Source: Leptospira kanakyensis (GTDB lineage Bacteria; Spirochaetota; Leptospiria; Leptospirales; Leptospiraceae). From it: 64,000 nucleotides of DNA. The first letter of the stretch is position 1, and the number at the start of each line of letters is the position of its first letter. The position numbers and the translations under genes were made by a program. Of the stretch, positions 45,307 through 54,207 are shown piece after piece. Under the pieces are notes generated by a model. It saw only the letters and a list, made by a program, of their open reading frames with translations, was not told the DNA's origin and did no database searches. The stretch lies in assembly GCF_004769235.1 (NCBI RefSeq), contig NZ_RQFG01000012.1, positions 186,001 through 250,000 of the forward strand, in the 5' to 3' direction.

Positions 45307-45840
45307 TTAAAAAAAATGATTTCTGAAGATTTCCGAGACATACTGAACCCAAAGTTGCCATCGTTGTTTTTTGCTTTTAGAAGTGTAACTTATCTTTGAT
45401 TCCAAAATCGCCATTACCTTTCCTCGACCAAACATTGTGGCATAATCGAGAGCAGTGAAACCTTGAGGATTTTTATAATTAGGATCTGCACCAAAGTGCA
45501 AGAGTACGGAAACAACCGCTAGGTGTCCTTTAAAGGCAGCTCCCATAAGAATGGAATTTCCGGACCGATCGTTTTCATTGGGGTTACCACCCCATCCAAG
45601 CAAATGAGAGACTAGGCTCTCGTGACCATGGTAAGAGGCTAACATCAAAAGGGAATTTCCCTTCTCGTCCCTCCAATCCAAGGCTTCCGGTAATGGCGTT
45701 TCTTTGGAAAATCCCTTGAAATCGCCCATCCGTGCAAAACGAAAGGCAGTTTCCTTTTCCGGATCTAACCCACGAATCGTTGATTGAAATTCCTGCCAGG
45801 CTAAAGACTCAGTTTCTTGCCAGTGACTTTCCTTTTGCAT
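45307..45840 (-). CDS. Ankyrin-repeat protein of the catalase operon (AnkB-like)
   Basis: 177 aa. About three ankyrin repeats (residues 57-160): GNSLLMLASYHGHESLVSHLL, GNSILMGAAFKGHLAVVSVLL and GFTALDYATMFGRGKVMAIL. The N-terminal 55 residues are polar and helical. No clear signal peptide is visible, so it is probably cytoplasmic. In Pseudomonas an ankyrin protein is needed for full catalase activity; by analogy this protein supports katA. First gene of the operon, directly behind PerR boxes. Confidence 0.9.
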   Translation of the reverse strand: MQKESHWQETESLAWQEFQSTIRGLDPEKETAFRFARMGDFKGFSKETPLPEALDWRDEKGNSLLMLASYHGHESLVSHLLGWGGNPNENDRSGNSILMGAAFKGHLAVVSVLLHFGADPNYKNPQGFTALDYATMFGRGKVMAILESKISYTSKSKKQRWQLWVQYVSEIFRNHFF

Positions 45841-45881
45841 CTGCTTCCTCTTTCCGGGAGATTCGTTTTATGAACCCCATG

Positions 45882-45941
45882 TTTAGACTAAGTCTAAATT
45901 TATACTAAATTCAACCAAATGATTTTTTAGACTTAGTCTAA
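45882..45941. promoter_or_regulatory. Two PerR/Fur-type palindromes between ankB-katA and perR
   Basis: TTAGACT-A-AGTCTAA (45883-45897) and TTAGACT-T-AGTCTAA (45927-45941) are perfect 7-1-7 inverted repeats of the Fur/PerR-box type, 44 bp apart in the divergent intergenic region. One sits toward each promoter, so PerR probably represses both sides. Confidence 0.92.
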
Positions 45942-45981
45942 TTATTGACAAAAAAAAGCATGAGGAGAATTTGAAACTGAG

Positions 45982-46410
45982 ATGGACTTAAGTTACCAAA
46001 AAACCAAGGAACTCCTAGAATCCCATGGGATTCGACCGACTTCGCAAAGATTGGAGATGGCACACCTACTCTTGGAACGCCACCAACACCTTTTTGCGGA
46101 AGAAGTCTTTCATTTGGTGAATTCACATTTTCCCCATGCATCGCGGGCGACGATTTTTAATAACCTCAAACTCTTTGCTGAAAAGGGAATGCTCGGGACA
46201 TTAGAATTGAAAAATGGTGTGACTCATTTTGATTCCAACATTGATCCTCACCATCATGCTTTGAATGAAGAGACCGGAGAAATCACAGATGTTGAAATGG
46301 ATGAAGAACTAGAATCAAAAGTTCTCGCTGAACTGAGAGATAGTTATTTCAAAAAAACCGGAAAAAAATTAGATAACGTAAAACTTGTCATCACACTTAG
46401 AGGAAAATAA
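45982..46410 (+). CDS. perR: Peroxide-stress regulator PerR (Fur family, no Cys zinc site)
   Basis: 142 aa. Fur-family winged helix (LESHGIRPTSQRLEMAHLL; recognition helix ASRATIFNNLKLFAEKGM) and dimerisation domain with HFDSNIDPHHHALNEETGE, the regulatory metal site. The usual CxxC pairs that bind structural Zn are absent; the whole protein has no Cys. The atypical PerR of L. interrogans is reported to lack the structural metal, which agrees. A distant SD (GAGGAG, 14 nt) precedes ATG. It should sense H2O2 by metal-catalysed His oxidation. Confidence 0.93.
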   Translation: MDLSYQKTKELLESHGIRPTSQRLEMAHLLLERHQHLFAEEVFHLVNSHFPHASRATIFNNLKLFAEKGMLGTLELKNGVTHFDSNIDPHHHALNEETGEITDVEMDEELESKVLAELRDSYFKKTGKKLDNVKLVITLRGK

Positions 46411-46482
46411 ATTCCTCTAAGCTCTTCGATTTGATTCTAATGATTTTGTTACGGATGTAAACCTAGGTTCATTGATAAACAA

Positions 46483-47463
46483 ATGCAAAACAAAATTCCG
46501 ACCATTGCCTTTAGTGGAATCGGTTCCGTAACAGTAACCATCATCCATGCACTCTATCAAAACAAAATTCCTTTCAAAATTCTTTGTCGGAATCCAGATA
46601 GATTTCAATCCTTAAGCAAAACACCGATTCGATTCCAAGGCCCAAATGGAAAAATAACTTCCATAGATTTAAATAACCATCTAACACTTGCTCATACAGA
46701 AACTGAAAAATTCGATTATATATTGATTGGCTGTAAAAATCAAAATCTCAAAGAATACCTAGAGGAAACCAAATCTTTTCTTTCGCCAAAAGGGAAATGG
46801 ATCCTCATCCAAAATGGAATTCCCGAATCAAACTTTAAATCCTATCAAAACCAAATCATCGGCGGGGTGGTTGGTTGGAATACCCAAACACTTATCGATG
46901 GATTGTATTACCAATCCAATGTGGGTAGCCTTATTTTAGGAGAGATGTCAAATGAAACTCCAAATCCTATTTGGAACCAAATTCTCCCACCACACTTACC
47001 AGTGATCTTAACAGACAAACTAATGGGATACAGATGGCATAAACTAGCAATTAACGCCATTATTAATGGCCTTGCTGCTTCCAAAAGACAAAGTTTAGGA
47101 GAATTATTCCTGAACTACCAGTCGAGAAAAGAAGCATTGGAAACACTAACAGAAATCAAACAAGTCATTCAAAAATTAGATATAAAAGAAGAAGTTGTTC
47201 CCGGATCTTTCCCCATTCAAAAGTTAGGTGGCGGGAACGGAGCTTTACCAACTTGGATTCGTCACCTAATCCTTATCATTCTGGGATTAAAGTATTTTAG
47301 AATTCGCACTTCAATGGTTCAAGATTTAGACAATGGTAGAAAAACAGAAATTGACTATATCAATGGAGAAGTGGTAAAAACGGCGAGAGAAATAGGTTTG
47401 TCTGTTCCCAAAAACGAATGGATTGTATCCCGGGTCAAAGAACAAAGTAACAAAACAAATTAA
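46483..47463 (+). CDS. Ketopantoate reductase family protein (PanE/ApbA-like)
   Basis: 326 aa. N-terminal NADP Rossmann start AFSGIGSVTVTI (third Gly of GxGxxG replaced by Val), the conserved GCKNQNL, LIQNGIP, and the catalytic Lys in HKLAINAIINGLAA, then the C-terminal helical domain. Consistent with 2-dehydropantoate 2-reductase for coenzyme A synthesis, but the atypical loop and a long C-terminus leave other 2-ketoacid reductases possible. Monocistronic; no pan genes adjacent. Confidence 0.8.
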   Translation: MQNKIPTIAFSGIGSVTVTIIHALYQNKIPFKILCRNPDRFQSLSKTPIRFQGPNGKITSIDLNNHLTLAHTETEKFDYILIGCKNQNLKEYLEETKSFLSPKGKWILIQNGIPESNFKSYQNQIIGGVVGWNTQTLIDGLYYQSNVGSLILGEMSNETPNPIWNQILPPHLPVILTDKLMGYRWHKLAINAIINGLAASKRQSLGELFLNYQSRKEALETLTEIKQVIQKLDIKEEVVPGSFPIQKLGGGNGALPTWIRHLILIILGLKYFRIRTSMVQDLDNGRKTEIDYINGEVVKTAREIGLSVPKNEWIVSRVKEQSNKTN

Positions 47464-47472
47464 ATCGTTTTG

Positions 47473-47787
47473 TTACTTGCCTAAACTTAAAAGTTCCAAA
47501 ATGGAATGGTTGGATTCTAACGGATGGCGTAACTTTTGTTCCGTTTGGATGAGATATTGATTTCTACGTCCATCCTTACTCTTCTCTAAAATTTCAGCAT
47601 CTGCCAAATCTTTGACGATGGTTTGCACTGCCCTTTCCGTGATACCCACAAGTTGCGCCACATCTTTTAGGCGCATTTCAGGGTCTTTACTCAAACAAAT
47701 TAAAACATGAGCATGGTTGGAAAGAAAAGTCCACTGTCCGTTTTTTTTTGTAGATTCTGGAAGTTTTCTTTTTGGCTCTTTTGTCAT
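47473..47787 (-). CDS. Small winged-helix regulator (MarR/ArsR-like)
   Basis: 104 aa from ATG 47787 (GTG 47799 is an alternative). Basic N-terminus (TKEPKRKLPEST), then winged helix: HAHVLICLSKDPEMRLKDVAQLVGITERAVQTIVKDLADAEILEKSKDGRRNQYLI. No effector domain. Its promoter region contains CAATACTTAGG (47799-47809), identical to one arm of the arsR operator at 12660. It could be a negative regulator of itself or of the DoxX gene upstream (47840-48223). Confidence 0.8.
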   Translation of the reverse strand: MTKEPKRKLPESTKKNGQWTFLSNHAHVLICLSKDPEMRLKDVAQLVGITERAVQTIVKDLADAEILEKSKDGRRNQYLIQTEQKLRHPLESNHSILELLSLGK

Positions 47788-47798
47788 TCTTTGATTCA

Positions 47799-47809
47799 CA
47801 ATACTTAGG
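47799..47809 (-). promoter_or_regulatory. CAATACTTAGG half-site near the winged-helix gene start
   Basis: Exact 11-nt copy of one arm of the arsR operator; on the minus strand TATAAAAT sits just upstream of it. Only one arm is present, so a shared regulator is a weak inference. Confidence 0.3.
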
Positions 47810-47839
47810 ATTTTATATTTTAGACAGAAAAATTAGAAT

Positions 47840-48223
47840 TTAAGCTGGCTCTTCTGAGAATTTATAATCCCGAACAATCCAAGCCCAATAAATAAATAAA
47901 AACTGAACCGGGAGTCGTGCATACAAAGCCCAGATTGGAAATCCATAATCCTTACCTTCTAAAGCTGTTAACAACATATTGATGTTAGCAGGATAAATGG
48001 CGAGTAACAAAAGGATGATTCCATAACAGGTGATCTTGCGCATCCTTTCATAAAGAACCAGGGAACCAAGGGTAATTTCTGCAAGGCCACTGGTTACATT
48101 CAAAAGTTCGTGGAAAGGAAGGTAGTCTGGCATCATTTCCAAATAGAATTCAGGGGAAAAAAAGTGATTGATTCCCGCTGTAATATAGAACGCACCTAAA
48201 GAATACACGAGAAATTTTTTCAT
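47840..48223 (-). CDS. DoxX-family small membrane protein
   Basis: 127 aa from ATG 48223 (TTG 48241 is less likely). Four membrane helices with the DoxX pattern: SLGAFYITAGINHFFSPEFYLEMMPDYLP, LLNVTSGLAEITLGSLVLY, ITCYGIILLLLAIYPANINMLL, ALYARLPVQFLFIYWAWIV. DoxX-like proteins relate to respiratory or redox membrane functions; the specific role is unknown. The winged-helix gene follows 53 bp downstream on the same strand. Confidence 0.85.
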   Translation of the reverse strand: MKKFLVYSLGAFYITAGINHFFSPEFYLEMMPDYLPFHELLNVTSGLAEITLGSLVLYERMRKITCYGIILLLLAIYPANINMLLTALEGKDYGFPIWALYARLPVQFLFIYWAWIVRDYKFSEEPA

Positions 48224-48303
48224 CACCGAACTAGAACACAAAGAGAAAAAAAAATCATTACAAATTTTTCTAAAGAAAAAATTTCTAACATTTTTCTTCT
48301 AAA

Positions 48304-49512
48304 TTAAGCGACAATTTGCCCTTCTTTGGATTTATAGTGCCCTAATTTTTCTTCTAAACGTTTACGACTTTTTATGGTAATGCGGTTTGGTTCAATGACC
48401 AAATTGGTATCGCTCAGGAACTCCTGGATACTTTCCGACTTAACCTTGATGATTCCGCACATATTACAAAGTTCTTCCAGTTGGATGTAGATAGTATGTG
48501 CATTGGCTAGACTCTCATCCAAATTTCGACCCAACCGAATGTCCTGGTCACGGATGGAATTGTACAAGTAGGCATACAATCGAATCACCGGAGTTTTCAA
48601 TCTAAGGATTACCAAACGTTGGTGGGAGAACCAAATTCGCCTTGCGATGCTTTCGAAAATTTTCTGTAATAGAGAAGGTCCCACTGATTCAAATAAATTT
48701 TCTGCGGTCACTCGAAGGATTTTACTTTTGGTTTCTGTGATGGCAGAAGCCATCCTTGGTGCGTTGTCAATCAGAGACATTTCGCCAAAAATTTCGCCAG
48801 GACCAAGAACATCGATTACGTATTCAAAACCACGGACAATCCCAAAAAGTTTAACATTCCCCTCTAACACAACATAGATTTCGTTACTCTTTTCACTTTC
48901 GACAAAAAGAATTTCGCCAGGTTCCAAATTTGCTTGCATACTATCCCAAACAAACGGTTTGTAATTGGAACCGAAAGATTTGAGTAGATCTTTAGCTTCC
49001 GTTAGGTTTTCTGTAGAATGATTTTCTTTAGACCAATTCAAAAAACTTTGGATTGAATAAGCAGCTATATTTGGCTTTTGCCAGGATAAATAAGTTCTAG
49101 CATTTTGCACCAGTCGTTCTGGGTGGTATTCTCTGTCTGCAGGTTTATTCGCTTTGGAAAGATGTTTCTGTAAGGTTCGAAGTTCTCTGGAATAAAGACC
49201 TAAAATCTTCATTGCTAGTTCTTTTCTTTCTTTAAGGTAGGATCCTAAAAGTCGAATGGGAATTTGAACCAACTCCACATCCGTATCAGCAAATAATGTA
49301 ACCAAAAACCGATGTTCGGTGAGGGCCGATACGAGCCCAAAACTATCCCCTGCTTCGTAAAACGCAAGTTCATGATCGACAACAATGTGTTCGGAATCAA
49401 CGGAAACTCGACCAGACCTAACAATAAAAAAGTTTCCCGTATTGATGGAATTCTGCACAACAATGGCAGCACCTTTGGAATAATTAACAACTTTGATTTC
49501 TTCTACAGACAC
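48304..49512 (-). CDS. Protein with two cyclic-nucleotide-binding (Crp-like sensor) domains
   Basis: 402 aa, soluble. Domain 1 (residues 5-115) is a cNMP-binding beta barrel (FFIVRSGRVSV, FYEAGDSFGLVSAL), domain 2 (195-300) is a better match with GEILFVESEKSNEIYVVLEGNVKLFG and PGEIFGEMSLIDNAPRMASAITETKSKIL, where GEMSLIDNAPRMAS is the phosphate-binding cassette. A C-terminal helical region (300-400) with LEELCNMCGIIKVKSESIQEFL resembles a regulator HTH. It likely couples cAMP or another nucleotide to transcription; start ATG at 49512. It lies immediately downstream of the ebo cluster (44 bp), same strand. Confidence 0.85.
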   Translation of the reverse strand: MSVEEIKVVNYSKGAAIVVQNSINTGNFFIVRSGRVSVDSEHIVVDHELAFYEAGDSFGLVSALTEHRFLVTLFADTDVELVQIPIRLLGSYLKERKELAMKILGLYSRELRTLQKHLSKANKPADREYHPERLVQNARTYLSWQKPNIAAYSIQSFLNWSKENHSTENLTEAKDLLKSFGSNYKPFVWDSMQANLEPGEILFVESEKSNEIYVVLEGNVKLFGIVRGFEYVIDVLGPGEIFGEMSLIDNAPRMASAITETKSKILRVTAENLFESVGPSLLQKIFESIARRIWFSHQRLVILRLKTPVIRLYAYLYNSIRDQDIRLGRNLDESLANAHTIYIQLEELCNMCGIIKVKSESIQEFLSDTNLVIEPNRITIKSRKRLEEKLGHYKSKEGQIVA

Positions 49513-49556
49513 TGAATGAAAAATATTGGTTTTGAAGGGAAACAGTCAAACATTTA

Positions 49557-50948
49557 TTAAATCTTTGAAGTCATTTGATCCCAAATCAAATCGTACACTT
49601 TAATAGCAGAAATTTCTTTTTCTGGGTATTGTGTTTGAGAAGAAAAAATGGGATAAAACTCCCTTTGTTCATGGATGGCGCCATGAGAGCCTTTTACCAA
49701 ATTAGCATCCAACGGAATTACATCCATAAGGTAACGAAACCCTAGTTTTTTACGGAGTAATTTAAGACCTGCCCGGAGACGAATCCCTGGTTTTTTGGGA
49801 TCCATAAACATTTCGCAAGGATCATAACCTGGTTTTCTATGAATATCCACCAAACGAGCATAATCTGGAGCCAATTTGTCATCCAACCAATAATAATAGG
49901 TAAACCAAAACTTGGGATCTGCGACAAGAACAATGTCACCAGAACGTTTGTGATTGATATGGTATTTTTTTTGTGAATTTTTATCTAAAACAAGAGCAAT
50001 ACCGTCAATGTTTTGTAACAAATTTGTCACCCGGTTTTTGATTTTAGAATCCTTACAATAAACGTGAGCAATTTGATGGTCTGAAACAGCAAAGGCAGCC
50101 GATGCCCCCGGATCAAGAAGTTCATACCATCTTTCTTTACGAACATTGATAAGACCTTCTTTTCTCAGGATTCGATTGATATGAATGGGTTGAGAAACCG
50201 GAGTGATTCCATACTCTGATAACAAAATGATCTTTGTATTTTTACGTTCATAATATTCGATCAAATCTTTTAGAACAGAATCTATTTCCAAAAGTTCTTT
50301 TTTAATTTTGGGAAGGTTTGGGCCATACTTTTGAAGGCAATAGTCCAAATGGGGAAGATAAATTAATGTAAGAGTAGGATCATATTTTTTATCAACATAG
50401 ATGCTAGCGTCCGCAATCCACTTTGTTGATTTGATATTTGCATTTGGTCCCCAAAAATTAAATAATGGAAACGAACCAAGTTTTGTTTGTAACTCATCTC
50501 TAAGTTCAGGTGGATTGGAATAACAATCAGGAGCTTTTACACCGTCCGCATGATATTGAGGTCTTGGTGTGACAGAATAGTCAGCACTAGAGTACATATT
50601 GTACCACCAAAACATCTTTGAACAAGTAAAGTTAGGATCGATTTTTTTAGCTCGTTCCCAAATTTTTTCAGCTTCCACCAAATGGTTGGATTGTTTCCAA
50701 AATTTTATTTCTGCATCTTCATGATCATACCAACCATTTCCCACAACCCCATGTTCGTTTGGCCATTTACCCGTCAGATAAGTCGATTGAGAACTTGTCG
50801 TGAGTGCAGGTAACATTGGTTTAATGGTTAGGGTATGTTTTTTTTGTAAATACTCTTTAAGAAATGGGGTAAATTCTCCCACTAAAAAAGAACTAAGTCC
50901 TACAACATCAATTACAACTGTCTTTTGAAAAGTTTTTTGTTTTGGCAT
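49557..50948 (-). CDS. eboF: EboF-like alkaline-phosphatase-superfamily phosphodiesterase
   Basis: 463 aa. The AP/nucleotide-pyrophosphatase core is clear: metal Asp in VVIDVVGLSS, nucleophile-bearing loop LPALTTSSQSTYLTGKWPNEHGVVGN (Thr near residue 50), LPHLDYCLQKYG with two metal ligands, and LLSEYGI; GSHGAIHEQREFYPIF is the C-terminal His-containing motif. It probably hydrolyses a phosphodiester or phosphate ester. It is the last gene of a six-gene ebo cluster, 19 bp from eboE. Natural substrate is unknown. Confidence 0.88.
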   Translation of the reverse strand: MPKQKTFQKTVVIDVVGLSSFLVGEFTPFLKEYLQKKHTLTIKPMLPALTTSSQSTYLTGKWPNEHGVVGNGWYDHEDAEIKFWKQSNHLVEAEKIWERAKKIDPNFTCSKMFWWYNMYSSADYSVTPRPQYHADGVKAPDCYSNPPELRDELQTKLGSFPLFNFWGPNANIKSTKWIADASIYVDKKYDPTLTLIYLPHLDYCLQKYGPNLPKIKKELLEIDSVLKDLIEYYERKNTKIILLSEYGITPVSQPIHINRILRKEGLINVRKERWYELLDPGASAAFAVSDHQIAHVYCKDSKIKNRVTNLLQNIDGIALVLDKNSQKKYHINHKRSGDIVLVADPKFWFTYYYWLDDKLAPDYARLVDIHRKPGYDPCEMFMDPKKPGIRLRAGLKLLRKKLGFRYLMDVIPLDANLVKGSHGAIHEQREFYPIFSSQTQYPEKEISAIKVYDLIWDQMTSKI

Positions 50949-50967
50949 CGATTTCTGATCCTACTAA

Positions 50968-52173
50968 TTACGACTCAGTTTCTAAAACTGACAAAACCCA
51001 ATCTAATTCACGAACGATAGAGTCTGCCATTGGGATTTGTAATTCTTTAGGCAAAACTCCCCAGGTGTAAGTTTCTATTTCTAAAGCATTGGTAAAAAGA
51101 TTTTTTTTCTGTAATTCCAAAAGATCTAAAATTTCTTTTCTTGTGGAAGATACAAGTCCGTACGAATCCAAAAATACTGGAACATGAAAATGGATTCTCC
51201 ATTCTTCATTTGGTTCCACCTTACTTTGTAATGCCGCGGGTAAATCACGATACGAAATAATTTCCGAAGAAGGTTTTTTTGCGACAACTTGATGGAGATA
51301 CGTTGGTTCATCAAAGTTAGATAATAAATTTAGTTTCTCTTCGATTTTATGGTCAAAATTTATCTTCAAAGCCGAACTAATTTGGATTCGACCGACTCGA
51401 ATGGAATTTTTTAACAAAAGATTAACAACCGCTTGGTTATCTTCGAAACTTACAGCCGAATGGCAAATATCTAAACAAATCCTGATATGATTTTTGATTT
51501 TTTCTTCCGCATCTTCTCCGGAAAATCCGAACTGGTTTTTTACTTTTGGAATGGCCAGTGGCAAAAATAAATCCAAATACCAATCCACAAAAAGTTTCAC
51601 ATTACCTAGAATTCCATCAGGTTCTGGTTCTATGTCTAGGTGTAAGGTTTTCCCAGTTTCTATTTGGATTTGAATGAGATGTATTAGAATATTAATAATG
51701 TTTTCAGTGGCCAGAGAGATACGTTTGTTTAAATCTGAATTTGTAGAATCAAAAAACTGATAGGACAGAGGTGGGGTTGACACACCTCCTTCCATCCCCA
51801 AAGGGAGTAACTTAGACAAAATAGAAAACAAACGAATGGTATACTCAAGGCGTTCTTTTGTCGCCCAATCAGGATTGTATACACTTTCTTTAACAGTGGT
51901 TCCATGGAAATTTCCATAAGGAAACCCGTTGATTAAAAAAACATAATATCCTTCTTTTTTTAACCAAGTTTGAAATTCTTCCAAAACTTTTGGATTTAAT
52001 AGTTCTACCGAGGCCTCATTTGCCAATCGAAGCCCTAAACCCATTTCTGCATTTGGTGATATTTTTTTCCGAATATTGGGAAGGTTTTCTTTTAGTTGGT
52101 AAAAATGATCTTTCCAAGTTTCGCCAGGATGGATATTGGAACAATATGTTAGGTGACCATATTTAGTTTCCAT
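50968..52173 (-). CDS. eboE: EboE-like xylose-isomerase-type TIM-barrel protein
   Basis: About 401 aa from ATG 52173 (the upstream in-frame ATGs at 52215 and 52212 lie inside eboD). AP-endonuclease-2/xylose-isomerase-like barrel: YGHLTYCSNIHPGETWKDHF at the N-terminus, LHLDIEPEPDGILGNV with metal-binding Glu, RICLDICHSAVSFED, and HFHVPVFL. The start overlaps the eboD stop by 11 bp. The reaction is unknown; in other organisms the ebo cluster acts on a diffusible aromatic precursor. Confidence 0.88.
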   Translation of the reverse strand: METKYGHLTYCSNIHPGETWKDHFYQLKENLPNIRKKISPNAEMGLGLRLANEASVELLNPKVLEEFQTWLKKEGYYVFLINGFPYGNFHGTTVKESVYNPDWATKERLEYTIRLFSILSKLLPLGMEGGVSTPPLSYQFFDSTNSDLNKRISLATENIINILIHLIQIQIETGKTLHLDIEPEPDGILGNVKLFVDWYLDLFLPLAIPKVKNQFGFSGEDAEEKIKNHIRICLDICHSAVSFEDNQAVVNLLLKNSIRVGRIQISSALKINFDHKIEEKLNLLSNFDEPTYLHQVVAKKPSSEIISYRDLPAALQSKVEPNEEWRIHFHVPVFLDSYGLVSSTRKEILDLLELQKKNLFTNALEIETYTWGVLPKELQIPMADSIVRELDWVLSVLETES

Positions 52174-53332
52174 CAAACTTTTCCAAAAAATCAACAGAAC
52201 GAACAAGGGCATCAAAGTCTATTTCATGGACTTCCTTAGAGAGACCAATCCCAGATAACAACATTATGGTGAGCCTTCCTCCCAAATGTTCTCTAAACTC
52301 CTGTAACCCTAAATACAGATTTTTTTTGTTTCCTTCTGATAATTTAGAATGATACAAAGTAAATCCAATTGTTTTCAAAAGGGAATGAATTCGATTTTTA
52401 TCTTCTTCTGATAAAAGAAAACTTTGGAAGGAATATTCAGTATCTAAAGCCATACCGATCGCAACTGCTTCGCCATGACGTAAAGAAAACTCAGTGAGGT
52501 ATTCTAGTTTATGGGCTGCCCAATGTCCGAAATCAAGCGGTCTGGAAGATCCAAACTCAAATGGATCTCCTTTTGCAATATGATCCATATGTAATTTGGC
52601 GCAGGTATGAACCAAATAAAACATCTTATCTAAATTACGATTGCGAAGTGCCTCGGCATTGGCCTCTATCCAAAGAAAAAAATCTTTATCCTTGATGAGT
52701 GCTACTTTAATTGCCTCTGCCATTCCAGAACGCCAATCGCGATCATCCAAACTTTCTAAAAATAAAAGATCGTTAAACACGGCAACCGGTGGTGCAAAAC
52801 TCCCTAAAAAGTTCTTTTTACCTTGAAAATTGATTCCATTTTTAACACCCACACCAGAATCATTTTGAGAAAGGACAGTTGTCGGAATCCGAACCAAACG
52901 AATCCCTCTATGCGAAACTGCCGCAGCGTATCCAACCAAATCAAGGATGGCCCCTCCTCCAACGGAAATGATATAGGAGTGACGATCGATTCCATACAAA
53001 TCAACAGCATTTACGAGTGATTCCCAAAGTTTTGGATCGTTTTTGCAATCTTCACCACCGGGGATTACCATTATATCATCCGTTAGTTGGATACATGACT
53101 TCAATTTTTGAAAATAAGATCGAATTTCAAAAACTAGGTTGGGATGGTGCGAAACCAAACCTTGGTCAATAACAACTAAAGCTTTCTTAATGTTTCCTTC
53201 TTTTTTTTCGGAGAGAAAAAAATCGGATAAACAAGAATTGTTAGAATCAAAAATTCCCTTGGTGAACTGGACTGTATAACGATAGGGAACTTGGAATTCA
53301 GAAAAAAGTGGAGGAAAAAAATCTTCTATCAT
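52163..53332 (-). CDS. eboD: EboD-like 3-dehydroquinate synthase family protein
   Basis: 389 aa. NAD-dependent sugar-phosphate cyclase fold: GGGAILDLVGYAAAVSHRG at residues 125-143, the IPTTVLSQNDSGVGVKNGINF loop, GMAEAIKVALIKD with metal Glu, LDFGHWAAHKLE and RHGEAVAIGM with metal His ligands. All residues of the metal site are present, so it is likely active, but it is a branch distinct from the shikimate-pathway AroB. Its substrate is probably a sugar 7-phosphate; the product is unknown. It lies 8 bp after eboC. Confidence 0.9.
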   Translation of the reverse strand: MIEDFFPPLFSEFQVPYRYTVQFTKGIFDSNNSCLSDFFLSEKKEGNIKKALVVIDQGLVSHHPNLVFEIRSYFQKLKSCIQLTDDIMVIPGGEDCKNDPKLWESLVNAVDLYGIDRHSYIISVGGGAILDLVGYAAAVSHRGIRLVRIPTTVLSQNDSGVGVKNGINFQGKKNFLGSFAPPVAVFNDLLFLESLDDRDWRSGMAEAIKVALIKDKDFFLWIEANAEALRNRNLDKMFYLVHTCAKLHMDHIAKGDPFEFGSSRPLDFGHWAAHKLEYLTEFSLRHGEAVAIGMALDTEYSFQSFLLSEEDKNRIHSLLKTIGFTLYHSKLSEGNKKNLYLGLQEFREHLGGRLTIMLLSGIGLSKEVHEIDFDALVRSVDFLEKFDGN

Positions 53333-53340
53333 AAGATACT

Positions 53341-54207
53341 CTAAGTAACAGAAAAATATTTAGACAAAAGTATGGAAATTGGTAACAAAAAGAGGACAAG
53401 AATTGCCAAAGAAAAAAAACCAAAACTAGCAACAAAACAAGCATCGAGAAGGATGAGTGAAATCACACCTGCCTTCACCGCCTTACCAATATTTGGCCCA
53501 ATGGGATTTTTGTAGGCTTTAAAAAGCGGAGGAAAAATCATTCCTGAATGTAAAATAACAAAAGGGATACTAAAAGACAAATTCCCTAATCGATACGAAA
53601 TCAAAGATAAAAATAAAAAAACAGTTAGATAAAAGATTCCAGCAAATACCAAAGGTGTTTTTTTACCGCCATGCACTTCATCTCGGCTAATCATTGTAAT
53701 GGCTGCAATGTAAAGGATCGGGAAAAAAGAAAAAGCCAGGTTTGATACGGTTAAATCCGCAACCAAACTCATCCCTAAAATCAAATTCCCTCCCCTACAC
53801 ATGCCCATAACAATGGGACCAAAAATCGAACTATGCTTCGCAAAACGATTGTAAGTAAGAATTAACAAAACAATTACAAAAGCAATCCATCCACTTTGAA
53901 TTTGATAGAAAAAAGCAAAACCAACACCAAAACAGAGAAGAATACTTCCCAAAATTAGGGCTGAAGTTCTAGATACCTTCCCACTGGGAATGGGACGTTC
54001 TGGTCTTTCTTTTGTATCAATGTTTGTATCAAAATAGTCATTCAAAACAACACCACCACCATACAAACAAATGGTGGAAAGAAGTAAAAAGACGGGAGTG
54101 TTGTTTTTCCAAACAAAACCAACAATTGCCATCCCTGCCAGAATATCAGCCACCGCAGTGACTACGTTAGCTGGTCTGAGTAAAGTAAAATAGGCTCTCA
54201 GATTCAT
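53341..54207 (-). CDS. eboC: EboC-like UbiA-family prenyltransferase
   Basis: 288 aa, about eight membrane helices. Both Asp-rich sites of UbiA proteins: NDYFDTNID at residues 56-64 with PIPSGK following, and SRDEVHGGKKT near 170. It should transfer a prenyl group from a polyprenyl diphosphate to an aromatic or other acceptor at the inner membrane. It follows eboB with no gap (stop TAA directly before ATG). The prenyl donor and acceptor are unknown. Confidence 0.92.
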   Translation of the reverse strand: MNLRAYFTLLRPANVVTAVADILAGMAIVGFVWKNNTPVFLLLSTICLYGGGVVLNDYFDTNIDTKERPERPIPSGKVSRTSALILGSILLCFGVGFAFFYQIQSGWIAFVIVLLILTYNRFAKHSSIFGPIVMGMCRGGNLILGMSLVADLTVSNLAFSFFPILYIAAITMISRDEVHGGKKTPLVFAGIFYLTVFLFLSLISYRLGNLSFSIPFVILHSGMIFPPLFKAYKNPIGPNIGKAVKAGVISLILLDACFVASFGFFSLAILVLFLLPISILLSKYFSVT

